Shown: in pieces, positions 24,095-32,663 of the stretch
Layout: every line of letters begins with the position of its first letter
Position numbering within the stretch: the first letter of the stretch is position 1
Origin: DZBG01 sp049241565
GTDB taxonomy: Bacteria; Bdellovibrionota; Bacteriovoracia; Bacteriovoracales; Bacteriovoracaceae
Direction of reading: 5' to 3'
DNA: 64,000 nucleotides
Assembly (NCBI GenBank): GCA_049241565.1
Contig: JBMLQL010000018.1
Coordinates: 62,001 to 126,000 of the forward strand
Program-made: the position numbers and the translations under genes
The notes under the pieces: model-generated
The model's input: the letters and a program-made list of their open reading frames with translations, nothing else
The model's database searches: none
What the model was told of the DNA's origin: nothing

Positions 24095-24697
24095 ATGAAA
24101 GTCCTTCTTATCGCTTGCCTGTCTCTCTTAAGTCTGTCGGCCATGGCCACAAGTTTTAATTGTGGTGAGGAGAAGTGGGTGACAAATCCTGGTGTGAGCA
24201 ATGGTGTGTTTACAGGCAAGCTGGCCGCCGATTGTACGATCACCACATCGAGTACAGGAAGTATCCAACAATTAAAAAATTACTACGAAGATGAAGCCTT
24301 AAGAGGGGCCTATATTGTTCATTCTGGGCCAGTGGCCGATAGCTCACTTGGGGGAGCAGGACTAAAGTATGATCTCACTGTTAAAAGTGCCGAAGGATTA
24401 ATGAGAAGTATTGTTCGTATGACCAGTGATGAAAAGACGAAATTTTATTACGTGGCCGAATCGAAGGAAATTAAGTTCTCAGGCATGTCAGAATATCTGC
24501 AAAAACTAGATATTGAAATTAAGGTTCAAAAACTAAGTGAGACTAGCTTTAAGCTAACTCTCATTAATTTAACAAAGGTTCGTAAGCCTGCTCTGGCCCC
24601 CGCGGGAATCTTTGATTCTATTGCTCAGAAGAATAGTAAAAAAGAGTTCCGCAAAAACCTTTTGATTCTCGCCAAAGATATTTCTTCAAATCTTTAA
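24095..24697 (+). CDS. Secreted hypothetical protein
   Basis: A 200-residue protein with signal peptide 1-18 (LSLSAMA). The mature part has two early cysteines (about 23 and 47) and alternating beta-like strands. No domain is recognised. It is a standalone plus-strand gene whose stop overlaps the convergent photolyase gene by 4 bases. Confidence 0.7.
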   Translation: MKVLLIACLSLLSLSAMATSFNCGEEKWVTNPGVSNGVFTGKLAADCTITTSSTGSIQQLKNYYEDEALRGAYIVHSGPVADSSLGGAGLKYDLTVKSAEGLMRSIVRMTSDEKTKFYYVAESKEIKFSGMSEYLQKLDIEIKVQKLSETSFKLTLINLTKVRKPALAPAGIFDSIAQKNSKKEFRKNLLILAKDISSNL

Positions 24698-25929
24698 GAC
24701 CACAGATCTTGATAGAGATTGTGAGGATCATAATTTTGGGCCTGGCGTTCAGGACTAAAAATGCGATCTCTTGGATCTGTGCCAACCCCAGCGACATAAT
24801 TCCAGTTTCCCCAATTACTTGAAGGATCGTAGTCGATGAGCATTTCTTCAAAATACTGGGCCCCTAATCTCCAATCAAGATGAAGAGTTTTAGCAAAGTA
24901 GCTTGCGACGTTTTGCCGACCTCGATTAGACATCCATCCCGTTTGATTGAGCTCCTTCATGTTGGCGTCAATAAAGCGCTGACCTGTTTGTCCCGTTTTC
25001 CATTTCTGCCAGTCATTGAGCTGGGCCTTATTAAAAGAGGTGAGATTCTTTTTTGGTTGTAGGCCATTGAGAGCAAACATTGTATTGCCAATTTTTTTGC
25101 TATAAAACTTAAAATAATCTCTCCAGAGTAATTCGAAAAATAACCAATAAGTAGATTTGTTTTTTTCTCTCTCGTCCTCGTATTTTAAAATTTCTTGATA
25201 AATGAATCTCGCCGAGAGAGAGCCATTAGCGAGCCACGGAGAAAACTTTGTTGAATCATCAAAATCAATCATCCCATTTCTTGTTTCTTCATAAACACGA
25301 AGTTTGTCTTTAGTCCAAATATAGTCCTTAACTCTGGCGAGAGCGTGAGATTCGCCTCCCATGAATGATTCATTTTTTTGTTTTGTCTCAATGATAAACG
25401 ATGGCAGATCAAGTTTAATGGGAGAGAGTTGAAAGGGAGCCATTTCAAGAGGAGACTTAATAATGATGTCGGCCTCAATTTTTTTTCTAAACTCCCCGAA
25501 TGCCATGGGCATTTTTCCTAAAACAAAAGGGAGATCTTTTTCATGGATGAGAGTTTGTTGATCATAGTCCTTGATTTGAATGCTCAAAGAATCTAATTTA
25601 AGTTTTAATCTTTTTTCATCTCTGAGCTCATAGCTTGTATATTCTCGAGTATAAAAAAGGCACTCCATTTGGTGCTTTACCATGAGGTCAGGCATTGTTT
25701 GGTGAAGTGAGTAAGGAATAATATAAAGTTGAAATCCATGGGCATTTAGTTTCGCAGAGAAATCATCAAGAGTTTCTTTGATAAACATCTGCCTGAAAGA
25801 GCTAAGTTGATCAAAATTATAAGGAAGGCAGTACAAAAAAGCCCCCTCTGAGCTAGAGCGCAAAAAATCATTAAGCGCACTATTATCATGAAATCTTAAA
25901 TCACTTCTTAACCAGTATAAACTTCTCAT
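24694..25929 (-). CDS. Cryptochrome/photolyase, CRY-DASH type
   Basis: Photolyase-family flavoprotein of 411 residues. The N-terminal alpha/beta domain begins SLYWLRSDLRFHDN. The FAD-binding helical domain includes FSPWLANGSLSAR, WLFFELLWRDYFKFYSKK, TGWMSNRGRQNVASY and DPSSNWGNWNYVAGVGTDPRDR; the last two blocks are typical of the DASH class. It is somewhat short for the class. Likely light-driven repair of cyclobutane dimers in single-stranded or looped DNA, with FAD and a folate antenna. Confidence 0.9.
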   Translation of the reverse strand: MRSLYWLRSDLRFHDNSALNDFLRSSSEGAFLYCLPYNFDQLSSFRQMFIKETLDDFSAKLNAHGFQLYIIPYSLHQTMPDLMVKHQMECLFYTREYTSYELRDEKRLKLKLDSLSIQIKDYDQQTLIHEKDLPFVLGKMPMAFGEFRKKIEADIIIKSPLEMAPFQLSPIKLDLPSFIIETKQKNESFMGGESHALARVKDYIWTKDKLRVYEETRNGMIDFDDSTKFSPWLANGSLSARFIYQEILKYEDEREKNKSTYWLFFELLWRDYFKFYSKKIGNTMFALNGLQPKKNLTSFNKAQLNDWQKWKTGQTGQRFIDANMKELNQTGWMSNRGRQNVASYFAKTLHLDWRLGAQYFEEMLIDYDPSSNWGNWNYVAGVGTDPRDRIFSPERQAQNYDPHNLYQDLWS

Positions 25930-26000
25930 GCTAGTTAGTTAACACAACTTCCTATTTTTAAGTAGGGCCAGTTCTTAGATTTGTGATGTACAATCTTGGC

Positions 26001-26468
26001 ATGACTGAAACTTCAAAGCTTACTATCTGGATTGATTCTGACGCCTGCCCGAAACCGATAAAAGAGGTCATCTATCGTGCCTCTCATCGACTGCAATTAC
26101 CTGTTATTCTCGTGGCCAATTCTTATATGTCTGTTCCCCCTGGAACCTTAATTCGCTCCATCCAGGTTGATAAAGGAGCGGACGTTGCTGATCAATATAT
26201 TAATGATCATTGTGACATCAAAGATATTGTCGTCACTCAAGATATTCCCCTGGCCGCTTTGATTGTGGCGAAAGGGGCCGTTGCCATTAATCCGCGAGGT
26301 GAGCTTTATACTGAAGATAATATCAGTGAGCGTCTGGCCATGCGTGATTTTATGAAAGAGTTAAGAGATAGCGGGACAGTCACTGGTGGGCCAGCTCCAT
26401 TCAATGCTAAGGATGTAGAGCAATTTGCTAATTCTCTGAATAAAATTTTAACAAAGTTGGTCAAATGA
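26001..26468 (+). CDS. YaiI/YqxD family protein (DUF188)
   Basis: UPF0178 protein of about 155 residues. IWIDSDACPKPIKEVIYRA at the start, followed by GADVADQYINDHCDIKDIVVTQDIPLA and INPRGELYTEDNI, are the family blocks. The fold is PIN-like, with the conserved Asp residues suggesting metal binding and possible nuclease activity, unproven. I choose ATG 26001 since homologues begin near MTIWIDADACP; an in-frame upstream start would add six residues. It overlaps the beta-lactamase gene by 4 bases. Confidence 0.85.
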   Translation: MTETSKLTIWIDSDACPKPIKEVIYRASHRLQLPVILVANSYMSVPPGTLIRSIQVDKGADVADQYINDHCDIKDIVVTQDIPLAALIVAKGAVAINPRGELYTEDNISERLAMRDFMKELRDSGTVTGGPAPFNAKDVEQFANSLNKILTKLVK

Positions 26469-27262
26469 AAAAAATAATAACTCTACTCTCTTTGATTGCT
26501 CTTACTGGTTGTGGTTCGATCAAATTACCCTCTAAAACAGAATCTTGTTTTTTACTCTACAACGTCAAAACTGGAGAATATGAAAAAACAATCGGTGGCG
26601 CTCGTTGTGAAGAAAGACATTCACCTTGTTCGACTTTTAAAATTCCTTTGGCGGTCATGAGTTTTGATGCAGGTATTTTACGAGATGAAAATACTTCTTT
26701 CCTTTGGGATGGCCGTCAAAGAATGCTTTCTGTTTGGAATCAAGATCAGTCGGCACTTTCTTGGATGCAGGATTCAGTCGTTTGGTACTCTCAAGAAGTG
26801 ACAAAAATTATGGGGGCCAAAAAACTTCAAAGCTATATGAATAAGTTTAGCTATGGAAATAAGGATTCTTCAGGTTCACTCACAACTTCTTGGCTGACAC
26901 CTAAAAATGAAGCTGAGGCCACGATAAAGATCTCAGCTTATGAGCAAGTCGATTTCATGAAAAAGCTCTGGAGTGGAACACTTCCGGTTTCAAAGAAGTC
27001 CATAGAGATCACTAAAAAGATTACTTATCTTGAAACATCAAAAAATGGTTATGTTTTGAATGGGAAAACAGGATCGGGGAGTCTTGGTCCAAACAGAGAC
27101 AGACGCTTAGGCTGGTTTGTGGCCCATATTGAAGGCCAAGGAAAAGAATATATTGCTGTCTATACCTTCAATGACAAAGAACATATTAAAGACGCTGGCT
27201 TTGGAGGACCTGAGGCCAAGGAAGAAATGAAAAAGCAATTAGCGAAAATGAAGCTTTGGTAA
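26465..27262 (+). CDS. Class D (OXA-type) beta-lactamase, lipoprotein
   Basis: Serine beta-lactamase of 265 residues. Lipobox LTGC gives lipidated C16. Active-site motifs are complete: S56-T-F-K59, S104-V-V, Y130-G-N132 and K201-T-G203. The VWYSQE segment and the C48/C55 pair near the active site also fit class D. It should hydrolyse penicillins in the periplasm, membrane-attached. It is chromosomal, coupled by ATGA to the DUF188 gene, with no mobile element nearby, so it looks intrinsic. Confidence 0.92.
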   Translation: MKKIITLLSLIALTGCGSIKLPSKTESCFLLYNVKTGEYEKTIGGARCEERHSPCSTFKIPLAVMSFDAGILRDENTSFLWDGRQRMLSVWNQDQSALSWMQDSVVWYSQEVTKIMGAKKLQSYMNKFSYGNKDSSGSLTTSWLTPKNEAEATIKISAYEQVDFMKKLWSGTLPVSKKSIEITKKITYLETSKNGYVLNGKTGSGSLGPNRDRRLGWFVAHIEGQGKEYIAVYTFNDKEHIKDAGFGGPEAKEEMKKQLAKMKLW

Positions 27263-27265
27263 AAT

Positions 27266-27751
27266 CTACTCTTTAAAATAAACTTTAGGAGGCTCACCTT
27301 CTTGAAAAACTTCAGGTGTGGGCCCTTGGACTTTAGTCAGCTCAATGGTTCTTCCGAAAAGAGAAAATCCAATAAAACCTCTGACCTTAATCGTGTTACT
27401 ACCTTCTTGCCACATTTTGCATTTATAAGTGTGACCCCCTTCAGGGTCATAGATCGTTCCGGAGTCCCATGTTTCATCACCATCAAATTTGAGACCTGAG
27501 AGGATTTCAAGACCTAGAATATGCCGATCTTGAAGGGCCTTATCTGGATTCTCCGTATCTTTCATGTCGATGGATTCAGGGCGAATGGCGATGATTCGTC
27601 CATGATAAGAGTCTTCTTTTTTAAAAATCTTTATTTTTGCCTTCTGTTCCGGAGACCACCAGATACCCAAAATATCATCTGGGCCTGAGGCCAGAGATGG
27701 TCCTGTAAAGGTAAGAATAAGTAAGGTCAGCGCCAAAAATCGATAAGTCAT
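27266..27751 (-). CDS. DUF2147 secreted protein
   Basis: About 161 residues with a signal peptide (TYRFLALTLLILTFTGPSLA). The mature part begins DDILGIWWSPEQKAKIKIFK, with GLEILSGLKFD, DPEGGHTYKCKMW and IKVRGFIGFSLFGRT, all hallmark DUF2147 blocks, a lipocalin-like beta domain of unknown ligand. I start at ATG 27751 because AAGGTG precedes it; a GTG at 27760 is possible. Confidence 0.85.
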   Translation of the reverse strand: MTYRFLALTLLILTFTGPSLASGPDDILGIWWSPEQKAKIKIFKKEDSYHGRIIAIRPESIDMKDTENPDKALQDRHILGLEILSGLKFDGDETWDSGTIYDPEGGHTYKCKMWQEGSNTIKVRGFIGFSLFGRTIELTKVQGPTPEVFQEGEPPKVYFKE

Positions 27752-27873
27752 GAAAAACACCTTTTACCTTCTTATCTTAGAGGATGTTTCTGAGTTTGAA
27801 AGATAAAAACACTCTGGACAGATTGGAGAATCTTAAGATTTGATAGAAGGGTTCGTTTAATCAAAGGAATCCC

Positions 27874-28824
27874 GTGAAAATCTCCCATCTTTTAATTGCT
27901 TTAACTCTTTTGCAGACTAACGTCTGGGCCCACGATGATCATGACTGGAGTTCAGATTATTTAGGATTTTTATCGGTTGAGTACACGGTGACTCCTGTTT
28001 CTTCAAGGAAGATCAAAAGAGCAAAACGAATTGATGTTGAATTTTATAAAGAAAAGCTTGCTATCTTTTCTGGTGATAAGGCCTTTAATGGACAAATGAT
28101 TAAAGAGCGTGGGACGGCGAAGAATTTAGATATCGCACGTGCCTTTCTTAAAGCGGAGTACGAAGCGGTGGGCTTTGAAGTCAGCCTTCAGCCTTTTTCA
28201 AGTGGAGTGAATTTTATTGCTGAAAAAAAGGGTCTAAAGAATCCAGAAAAAGTTCTTATCCTGAGCTCACATATTGATTCAGTAGGAAATAAAGGGGCCA
28301 ACGATAATGGAACGGGGACAATTGGTCTGATGACTGTGGCCCAGGAGCTGGCCAAAAATAATTATGATTTTACTGTCCGTATCCTAGGTTTTGACCGCGA
28401 AGAAGTGGGACTTAAAGGTTCTGATGCTTATGTGGCCACTCTAGCGCAAAAAGAGAATATCATTGGGAATATCAATTTTGAGATGATGGGAACAAATTCG
28501 CGTAAGGATGGGGCCTTCCATATTATCGATTGTAAATATGGGTACTCTCAGTTTTTAACAACTGAACTTAGTTCGGCCATCTCGACACTTTCTTTGCCAC
28601 TGACTGTAGTGAAAGGGTGTACTGATCGCAGTGACCATGCTTCATTTTGGAGAAAGAAAATCCCAGCAGTGGTTGTTTCAGAAAATTTCTTTGGGGGAGA
28701 CTCAGATTCTTGTTATCATGCTAAGTGTGATATTATGGATGACCGACTTGATTATGGTTATATGAGCTCAATCATGGAAGCCGTTCTAGAGGCTTCAGAA
28801 AAATTATTAGTAAAGGCAAAATAG
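27874..28824 (+). CDS. Secreted M28-family zinc aminopeptidase
   Basis: A 316-residue metallopeptidase with a signal peptide (about 1-19, NVWA). Zinc ligands are in order: H-x-D in SSHIDSVG near 132, D in GANDNGTGT, EE in DREEVGLKGS, the Glu-containing NFEMMG strand, and H in CYHAKCD. The start is GTG. It probably removes amino acids from peptides in the periplasm or outside, useful for a protein-degrading or predatory lifestyle. Confidence 0.9.
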   Translation: MKISHLLIALTLLQTNVWAHDDHDWSSDYLGFLSVEYTVTPVSSRKIKRAKRIDVEFYKEKLAIFSGDKAFNGQMIKERGTAKNLDIARAFLKAEYEAVGFEVSLQPFSSGVNFIAEKKGLKNPEKVLILSSHIDSVGNKGANDNGTGTIGLMTVAQELAKNNYDFTVRILGFDREEVGLKGSDAYVATLAQKENIIGNINFEMMGTNSRKDGAFHIIDCKYGYSQFLTTELSSAISTLSLPLTVVKGCTDRSDHASFWRKKIPAVVVSENFFGGDSDSCYHAKCDIMDDRLDYGYMSSIMEAVLEASEKLLVKAK

Positions 28825-28827
28825 TCT

Positions 28828-29187
28828 ATGTCAGAGAATGAATTAAGTGATGAGATCTTTTTAGGAGTTATGGATTTGAATGAAGCCAAAACTCATCAGA
28901 TTAGACTTAAAAATCAGAATATTCATTTAAATTTTAAAACTCACGGTGAAACCTGTACCACTGGCTGTAAAGTGACAGTAGAGGTCTGGGGAAATGCCGA
29001 AGATAAAGATTTTATTCAAAAGTATTTTCAAGATGAGTTTAGAAAGAATCTCGGTGGGCATCAGATAAATCCTGAGGCCTTTGCCGGAGTTTTTGATCCT
29101 TCGGCCACGGAAGTGATCTGTCAGGCCTGTGGAACTAAGTTCGCACCAACGAGCAACGAGTGCCCAGATTGCGGTTTGATGTATTAG
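28828..29187 (+). CDS. Zinc-ribbon hypothetical protein
   Basis: A 119-residue protein ending in a zinc ribbon, CQACGTKFAPTSNECPDCG. A CTTGC segment lies in the middle. The remainder is alpha/beta without a family I recognise; the tail is reminiscent of HypA-type metallochaperones, but the conserved N-terminal His of HypA is missing. It starts 3 bases after the M28 peptidase and is convergent with arfB, with overlapping stops. Confidence 0.7.
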   Translation: MSENELSDEIFLGVMDLNEAKTHQIRLKNQNIHLNFKTHGETCTTGCKVTVEVWGNAEDKDFIQKYFQDEFRKNLGGHQINPEAFAGVFDPSATEVICQACGTKFAPTSNECPDCGLMY

Positions 29188-29585
29188 TAATCCGCCTTTC
29201 GGTTTCTCTTTTTTTCTGACTCAATTTTTTTCCCTTTAAGGCGCTTTTCAATGGCCGACCGCTTAGGCTTGGTCTTTTTGCGTGGCTTGGGCGGAAAGCG
29301 AACTTCCTCAAGCATGGCATGGAGTTTACTGACGCAATCGTCAATATTGGCCTTCTGGGTGCGATTTTTTTGACTGGTGATCTGAACAAGACCGCTGTCG
29401 ATAATATAATTGCCGTAGCGCTCTCTAAAGCGCTGCTTGATCTCTTGAGAAATAGACTCTGAGATTGAAATATGCCAATACATCACCGCTTTTGTATTCA
29501 CTTTATTAATATTTTGTCCACCGGCCCCTGAACTTCGAGCAAAAGAGAAGGTAAATTCAGAAAAGGGTATTTTTATTCTATCCAT
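29184..29585 (-). CDS. arfB: Peptidyl-tRNA hydrolase ArfB (stalled-ribosome rescue)
   Basis: A 133-residue protein releasing peptides from ribosomes stalled without a stop codon. The RSSGAGGQNINKVNTKA block with GGQ at 22-24 is the catalytic loop. The C-terminal tail, rich in Lys and Arg (about 100-133), is the part that threads into the empty mRNA channel. E. coli YaeJ/ArfB is about the same length. Confidence 0.93.
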   Translation of the reverse strand: MDRIKIPFSEFTFSFARSSGAGGQNINKVNTKAVMYWHISISESISQEIKQRFRERYGNYIIDSGLVQITSQKNRTQKANIDDCVSKLHAMLEEVRFPPKPRKKTKPKRSAIEKRLKGKKIESEKKRNRKADY

Positions 29586-29604
29586 AGATAAGTAGAATTA
29601 TAGC

Positions 29605-29862
29605 ATGAGTGCTAAGCTTTGGTATGTGTATATTATTCAGACAGAAAAGGGGATCTTGTACACAGGGATTACGACAGATATTGACCGTCGCTTCTCGGAG
29701 CATCTTTTTGAGTCTAAAAAAGGAGCCAAATTTTTTCGAGGATCGGTTCCTGAGAAAATTGTTTACCGTGAAGAGTGTGATTCTCGCTCAAGTGCTAGTA
29801 AGAGAGAAGTCCAAATCAAAAAGATGAAACGGGCCGATAAATTAAGGATGTGTTTTGGATAA
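29605..29862 (+). CDS. GIY-YIG domain protein (UPF0213/YhbQ-like)
   Basis: An 85-residue single GIY-YIG nuclease domain: WYVYIIQTEKGILYTGITTD gives the motif tyrosines, then RRFSEH and the conserved Glu in SSASKREVQIKKMKR. Possible DNA structure-specific endonuclease; the in vivo role in the family is unclear. It overlaps the next gene by 8 bases. Confidence 0.88.
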   Translation: MSAKLWYVYIIQTEKGILYTGITTDIDRRFSEHLFESKKGAKFFRGSVPEKIVYREECDSRSSASKREVQIKKMKRADKLRMCFG

Positions 29863-30325
29863 GCATAAAATAATTAACGAACTTATTGTTTTGGTTCAAG
29901 ACGAACTTCAGAAAGCGGAGGAAGCTTTTGCTTCAACTAATGCACTTGCTACTGAAGGGGACGTGAAACAAGAGAGTAAATATGATACTCGAGGCATTGA
30001 AGCGGGCTACCTGGCCGGTGCTCAAAAAAAACGAGTAGAAGAATTAAAGTTTGATCTGCATAAACTTGAGGAACTTCTTCACTTTGAGTTTAAACAGACG
30101 GATGAAGTAGTCTTGGGTTCAATTGTGACTGTGGATATGGGAAAAATGAAGAGAACCTATTTTATCTCACCTAGCTTCGGAGGTGTTCACCTCAATGAGC
30201 AAGGCAGAGATCTTCATGTTATCACTCCGGTTTCTCCTGTTGGTGAGGCCATGCTGGGACTGAGCGAGGGTGATGAGTTTGAGTTTGATTCATCAAAAAA
30301 TTATACTATTTTAAAGATAAACTAA
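29855..30325 (+). CDS. GreA/GreB-family transcription elongation factor-like protein
   Basis: A 156-residue protein with an N-terminal coiled coil (about 5-75) and a C-terminal FKBP-like Gre domain containing VTPVSPVGEAMLGLSEGDEF. It may bind the RNA polymerase secondary channel. The coiled-coil tip acidic residues of true Gre factors are not clearly kept, so transcript cleavage activity is uncertain. TTG start overlapping the GIY-YIG gene. Confidence 0.8.
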   Translation: MDKHKIINELIVLVQDELQKAEEAFASTNALATEGDVKQESKYDTRGIEAGYLAGAQKKRVEELKFDLHKLEELLHFEFKQTDEVVLGSIVTVDMGKMKRTYFISPSFGGVHLNEQGRDLHVITPVSPVGEAMLGLSEGDEFEFDSSKNYTILKIN

Positions 30326-30333
30326 GGACCGTT

Positions 30334-30906
30334 GTGCTGTTGTTTCTTTTTCAAATCATTGTCAAACTCACTGGCTGGAAGTTTATCAATAAAATTCCAA
30401 CTGATATCGGCCCTCATGTCATGGTGGGTGCTCCTCATACGTCAAACTATGATTTTATCCCGGCCATGGGTGTGGCCTATCATTTGAGACCAAATGCTAA
30501 GTTTGTCATTAAGAGTGATTGGTTAAAATTTCCTATGGGGCCAATTTTTAAAGCTCTAGGTGCTATTGGCGTAAATAGAGAACTTATTAAACAAGGGAAG
30601 GTGGAGAGTTCAACGGATCTTTTCGCTAATCTTTTTAAAGAGCATAAAAATCTTGTTCTGATGATTTCACCAGAAGGGACGAGAAGCCCAGTTGAAGACT
30701 GGAAGAGTGGATTTTATTATATCGCTCAGAAGGCAGGAGTTCCAATCGTTCTTGGCTACGCAGATTATGCCAAAAAAGAGTTTGGCCTAGGAATGGTGAT
30801 TTACCCTACAGATTTTGAAGCCGATATGAAAAAAATGGCAGACTTTTACCGTGATGTTCAAGGATGCAACCCTTTAAATTTTAAATTAGATAAACGCTTT
30901 AAATAA
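30334..30906 (+). CDS. PlsC-like 1-acylglycerol-3-phosphate acyltransferase
   Basis: A 190-residue membrane acyltransferase. Catalytic H35-x4-D40 (HTSNYD) and the PEGTRS block at 113-118 are intact. It should transfer an acyl chain to lysophosphatidate or a related lipid at the inner membrane. GTG start 8 bases after the Gre-like gene; a DMT transporter follows 12 bases later. Confidence 0.9.
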   Translation: MLLFLFQIIVKLTGWKFINKIPTDIGPHVMVGAPHTSNYDFIPAMGVAYHLRPNAKFVIKSDWLKFPMGPIFKALGAIGVNRELIKQGKVESSTDLFANLFKEHKNLVLMISPEGTRSPVEDWKSGFYYIAQKAGVPIVLGYADYAKKEFGLGMVIYPTDFEADMKKMADFYRDVQGCNPLNFKLDKRFK

Positions 30907-30918
30907 AAAAAGAAGAAA

Positions 30919-31797
30919 ATGAAACCACACTCACTTGGCATTATTCAAATTATCCTTTCTGGTCTGATGTTTAGCTTTATTGGTCTTGTGGGAAAGATCG
31001 CTTTTGAGCGCGGAATCCTATCTATGGAACTCTTGGGCTACCGCTTTGTCTTTTCTGTGGCGATTCTCTTCCTTTATATGATGATTTTTAATCGCTCTCT
31101 TTTAAAGACGAGTTTTAAAAATATCCTCTTGTTTTCGGCCTTAGGGATCGGCGGATACTCGATGATGGCGATTAATTTCTTTTTTGCCTTAGAGAGTATT
31201 TCAGCTTCTCTCTGCGTTTTACTTCTTTATACTTATCCCATTATCGTGGCCCTTATTGGACATTTCTTTTTGAATGAAAAAATATCAAAACAGAAAGCTA
31301 TTTATTTTGTCCTCGCCCTGATTGGTCTGGTGATGCTTGTTTCTGGAGAAATTGAAGTGCGACAAATGCAAGGACTGATTTTCGGTCTGTTGTCAGCTAT
31401 CTTTTATAGTCTTTATATCGTTCTCTCTAAGGTCTATATCAAAGAGACACCGGCCTTTACCGCTATTTTTTATGTTCAGCTGGCCTCGGCCATCTTAGCG
31501 GTCTCACTTTCATTCACAAGCTTTGAGCGCTATTTCTCAGTGATTGAACATTCTTACGGACTGATTTTATTCTTTGCCCTGGTGAGTACTTTAGGGGCCA
31601 TGGTTTTATTTATGGCGGGACTTAAAAAAATTAAGAGCTGGGAAGCGTCGATTCTGAGTCTTGCTGAACCTCTTTTTGGGGTTCTTCTCTCAGTCTTTTT
31701 TCTAGGTGATCAGCTCAATGTTCTTAAAGTCAGTGGGGGATTATTAGTTCTTGTCTCGCTGGCGTTTATATCGCTGCCTCAGAAAAATAAAATTTAG
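30919..31797 (+). CDS. DMT-superfamily (EamA) transporter
   Basis: A 292-residue permease with about ten hydrophobic helices arranged as two EamA repeats (1-140 and 145-290). It ends in a short basic tail. Substrates of this family are varied metabolites, often amino acids or nucleosides; nothing here identifies one. It is convergent with a PAP2 gene with overlapping stops. Confidence 0.88.
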   Translation: MKPHSLGIIQIILSGLMFSFIGLVGKIAFERGILSMELLGYRFVFSVAILFLYMMIFNRSLLKTSFKNILLFSALGIGGYSMMAINFFFALESISASLCVLLLYTYPIIVALIGHFFLNEKISKQKAIYFVLALIGLVMLVSGEIEVRQMQGLIFGLLSAIFYSLYIVLSKVYIKETPAFTAIFYVQLASAILAVSLSFTSFERYFSVIEHSYGLILFFALVSTLGAMVLFMAGLKKIKSWEASILSLAEPLFGVLLSVFFLGDQLNVLKVSGGLLVLVSLAFISLPQKNKI

Positions 31798-32504
31798 TAT
31801 TCATAGTGCATGGCAATTCCCTTTGTTTGGGAGTCAAGAATGGGCACTACTGAGACAGATGATTTATTTGATTGTTGAAGTCTCTGAATTCCCCAGCCGT
31901 AAGCAAGTCCAATAGTTGCTCCAGCAAGGACATCGTGAACCCTGTGTTTATTATCGTTGACTCGGCTTGCTCCAGTGAGAAGAGAGATACTCATGGCAGG
32001 AACTCCCCATTTCCAACCATGTTCTGCCCAAACATAACCACTGAAAGCAAAGACAGTTGCAGAATGACCAGATGGAAATGAGTTTCTTTGAGAATGATCG
32101 TGAGGTCTTGGTTCTCTCACAATATATTTCAAAACAGTTGTTGTCCCACCTGCATAAGCTGTGGCCTTAAACATCCCGAGGGCCTTCTGATATGCTTGTG
32201 GGTCTCCGCTATATCCTAAGATAATATTGGTAAGAACATAGGCCGCATTGGGAACAAGCTGGCCCGCTATATCTCCATAATTGGAGAGATCTCCAAGTGG
32301 TCTATTGTTAACAATCTTATTATGACCTCGGTCTATTTCTTCTTCAAAGATAATAGCAAGAGCAGTGAGGGAGCCGCCGGCGTAAAGAAAATAGCGGGCC
32401 TCTTTTCCAGTGGGTGAGAGTAGTTCGTTTTTAAAATCTTTGCTGTTCCAAGCGAAAGCTGAGTAGCTGATGAGAGCAAGAGTAATTAAGAATATTTTTT
32501 TCAT
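31794..32504 (-). CDS. PAP2-family phosphatase, exported
   Basis: A 236-residue phosphatidic-acid-phosphatase-type enzyme. Signal peptide 1-18 (YSAFA). The three acid-phosphatase motifs are VREPRP with upstream Lys, PSGHSA, and SRVNDNKHRVHDV. The remainder is moderately hydrophobic, so it may sit at the outer or inner membrane and dephosphorylate lipid phosphates or undecaprenyl pyrophosphate. Confidence 0.88.
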   Translation of the reverse strand: MKKIFLITLALISYSAFAWNSKDFKNELLSPTGKEARYFLYAGGSLTALAIIFEEEIDRGHNKIVNNRPLGDLSNYGDIAGQLVPNAAYVLTNIILGYSGDPQAYQKALGMFKATAYAGGTTTVLKYIVREPRPHDHSQRNSFPSGHSATVFAFSGYVWAEHGWKWGVPAMSISLLTGASRVNDNKHRVHDVLAGATIGLAYGWGIQRLQQSNKSSVSVVPILDSQTKGIAMHYEY

Positions 32505-32663
32505 GGTAAAATTGTATTCTCTGGGACATTTTCCTCCTAGGTATTTTAAGTTTTAGGGCAGTTAATTTATCTTAATGAAATGGGATATAAGACTATTTTA
32601 GACAAGTGGTCAAAAAAGCCTTTTTCACTAGTAACTTAGTCTGAAAAATTCTAGATTAAAAAC

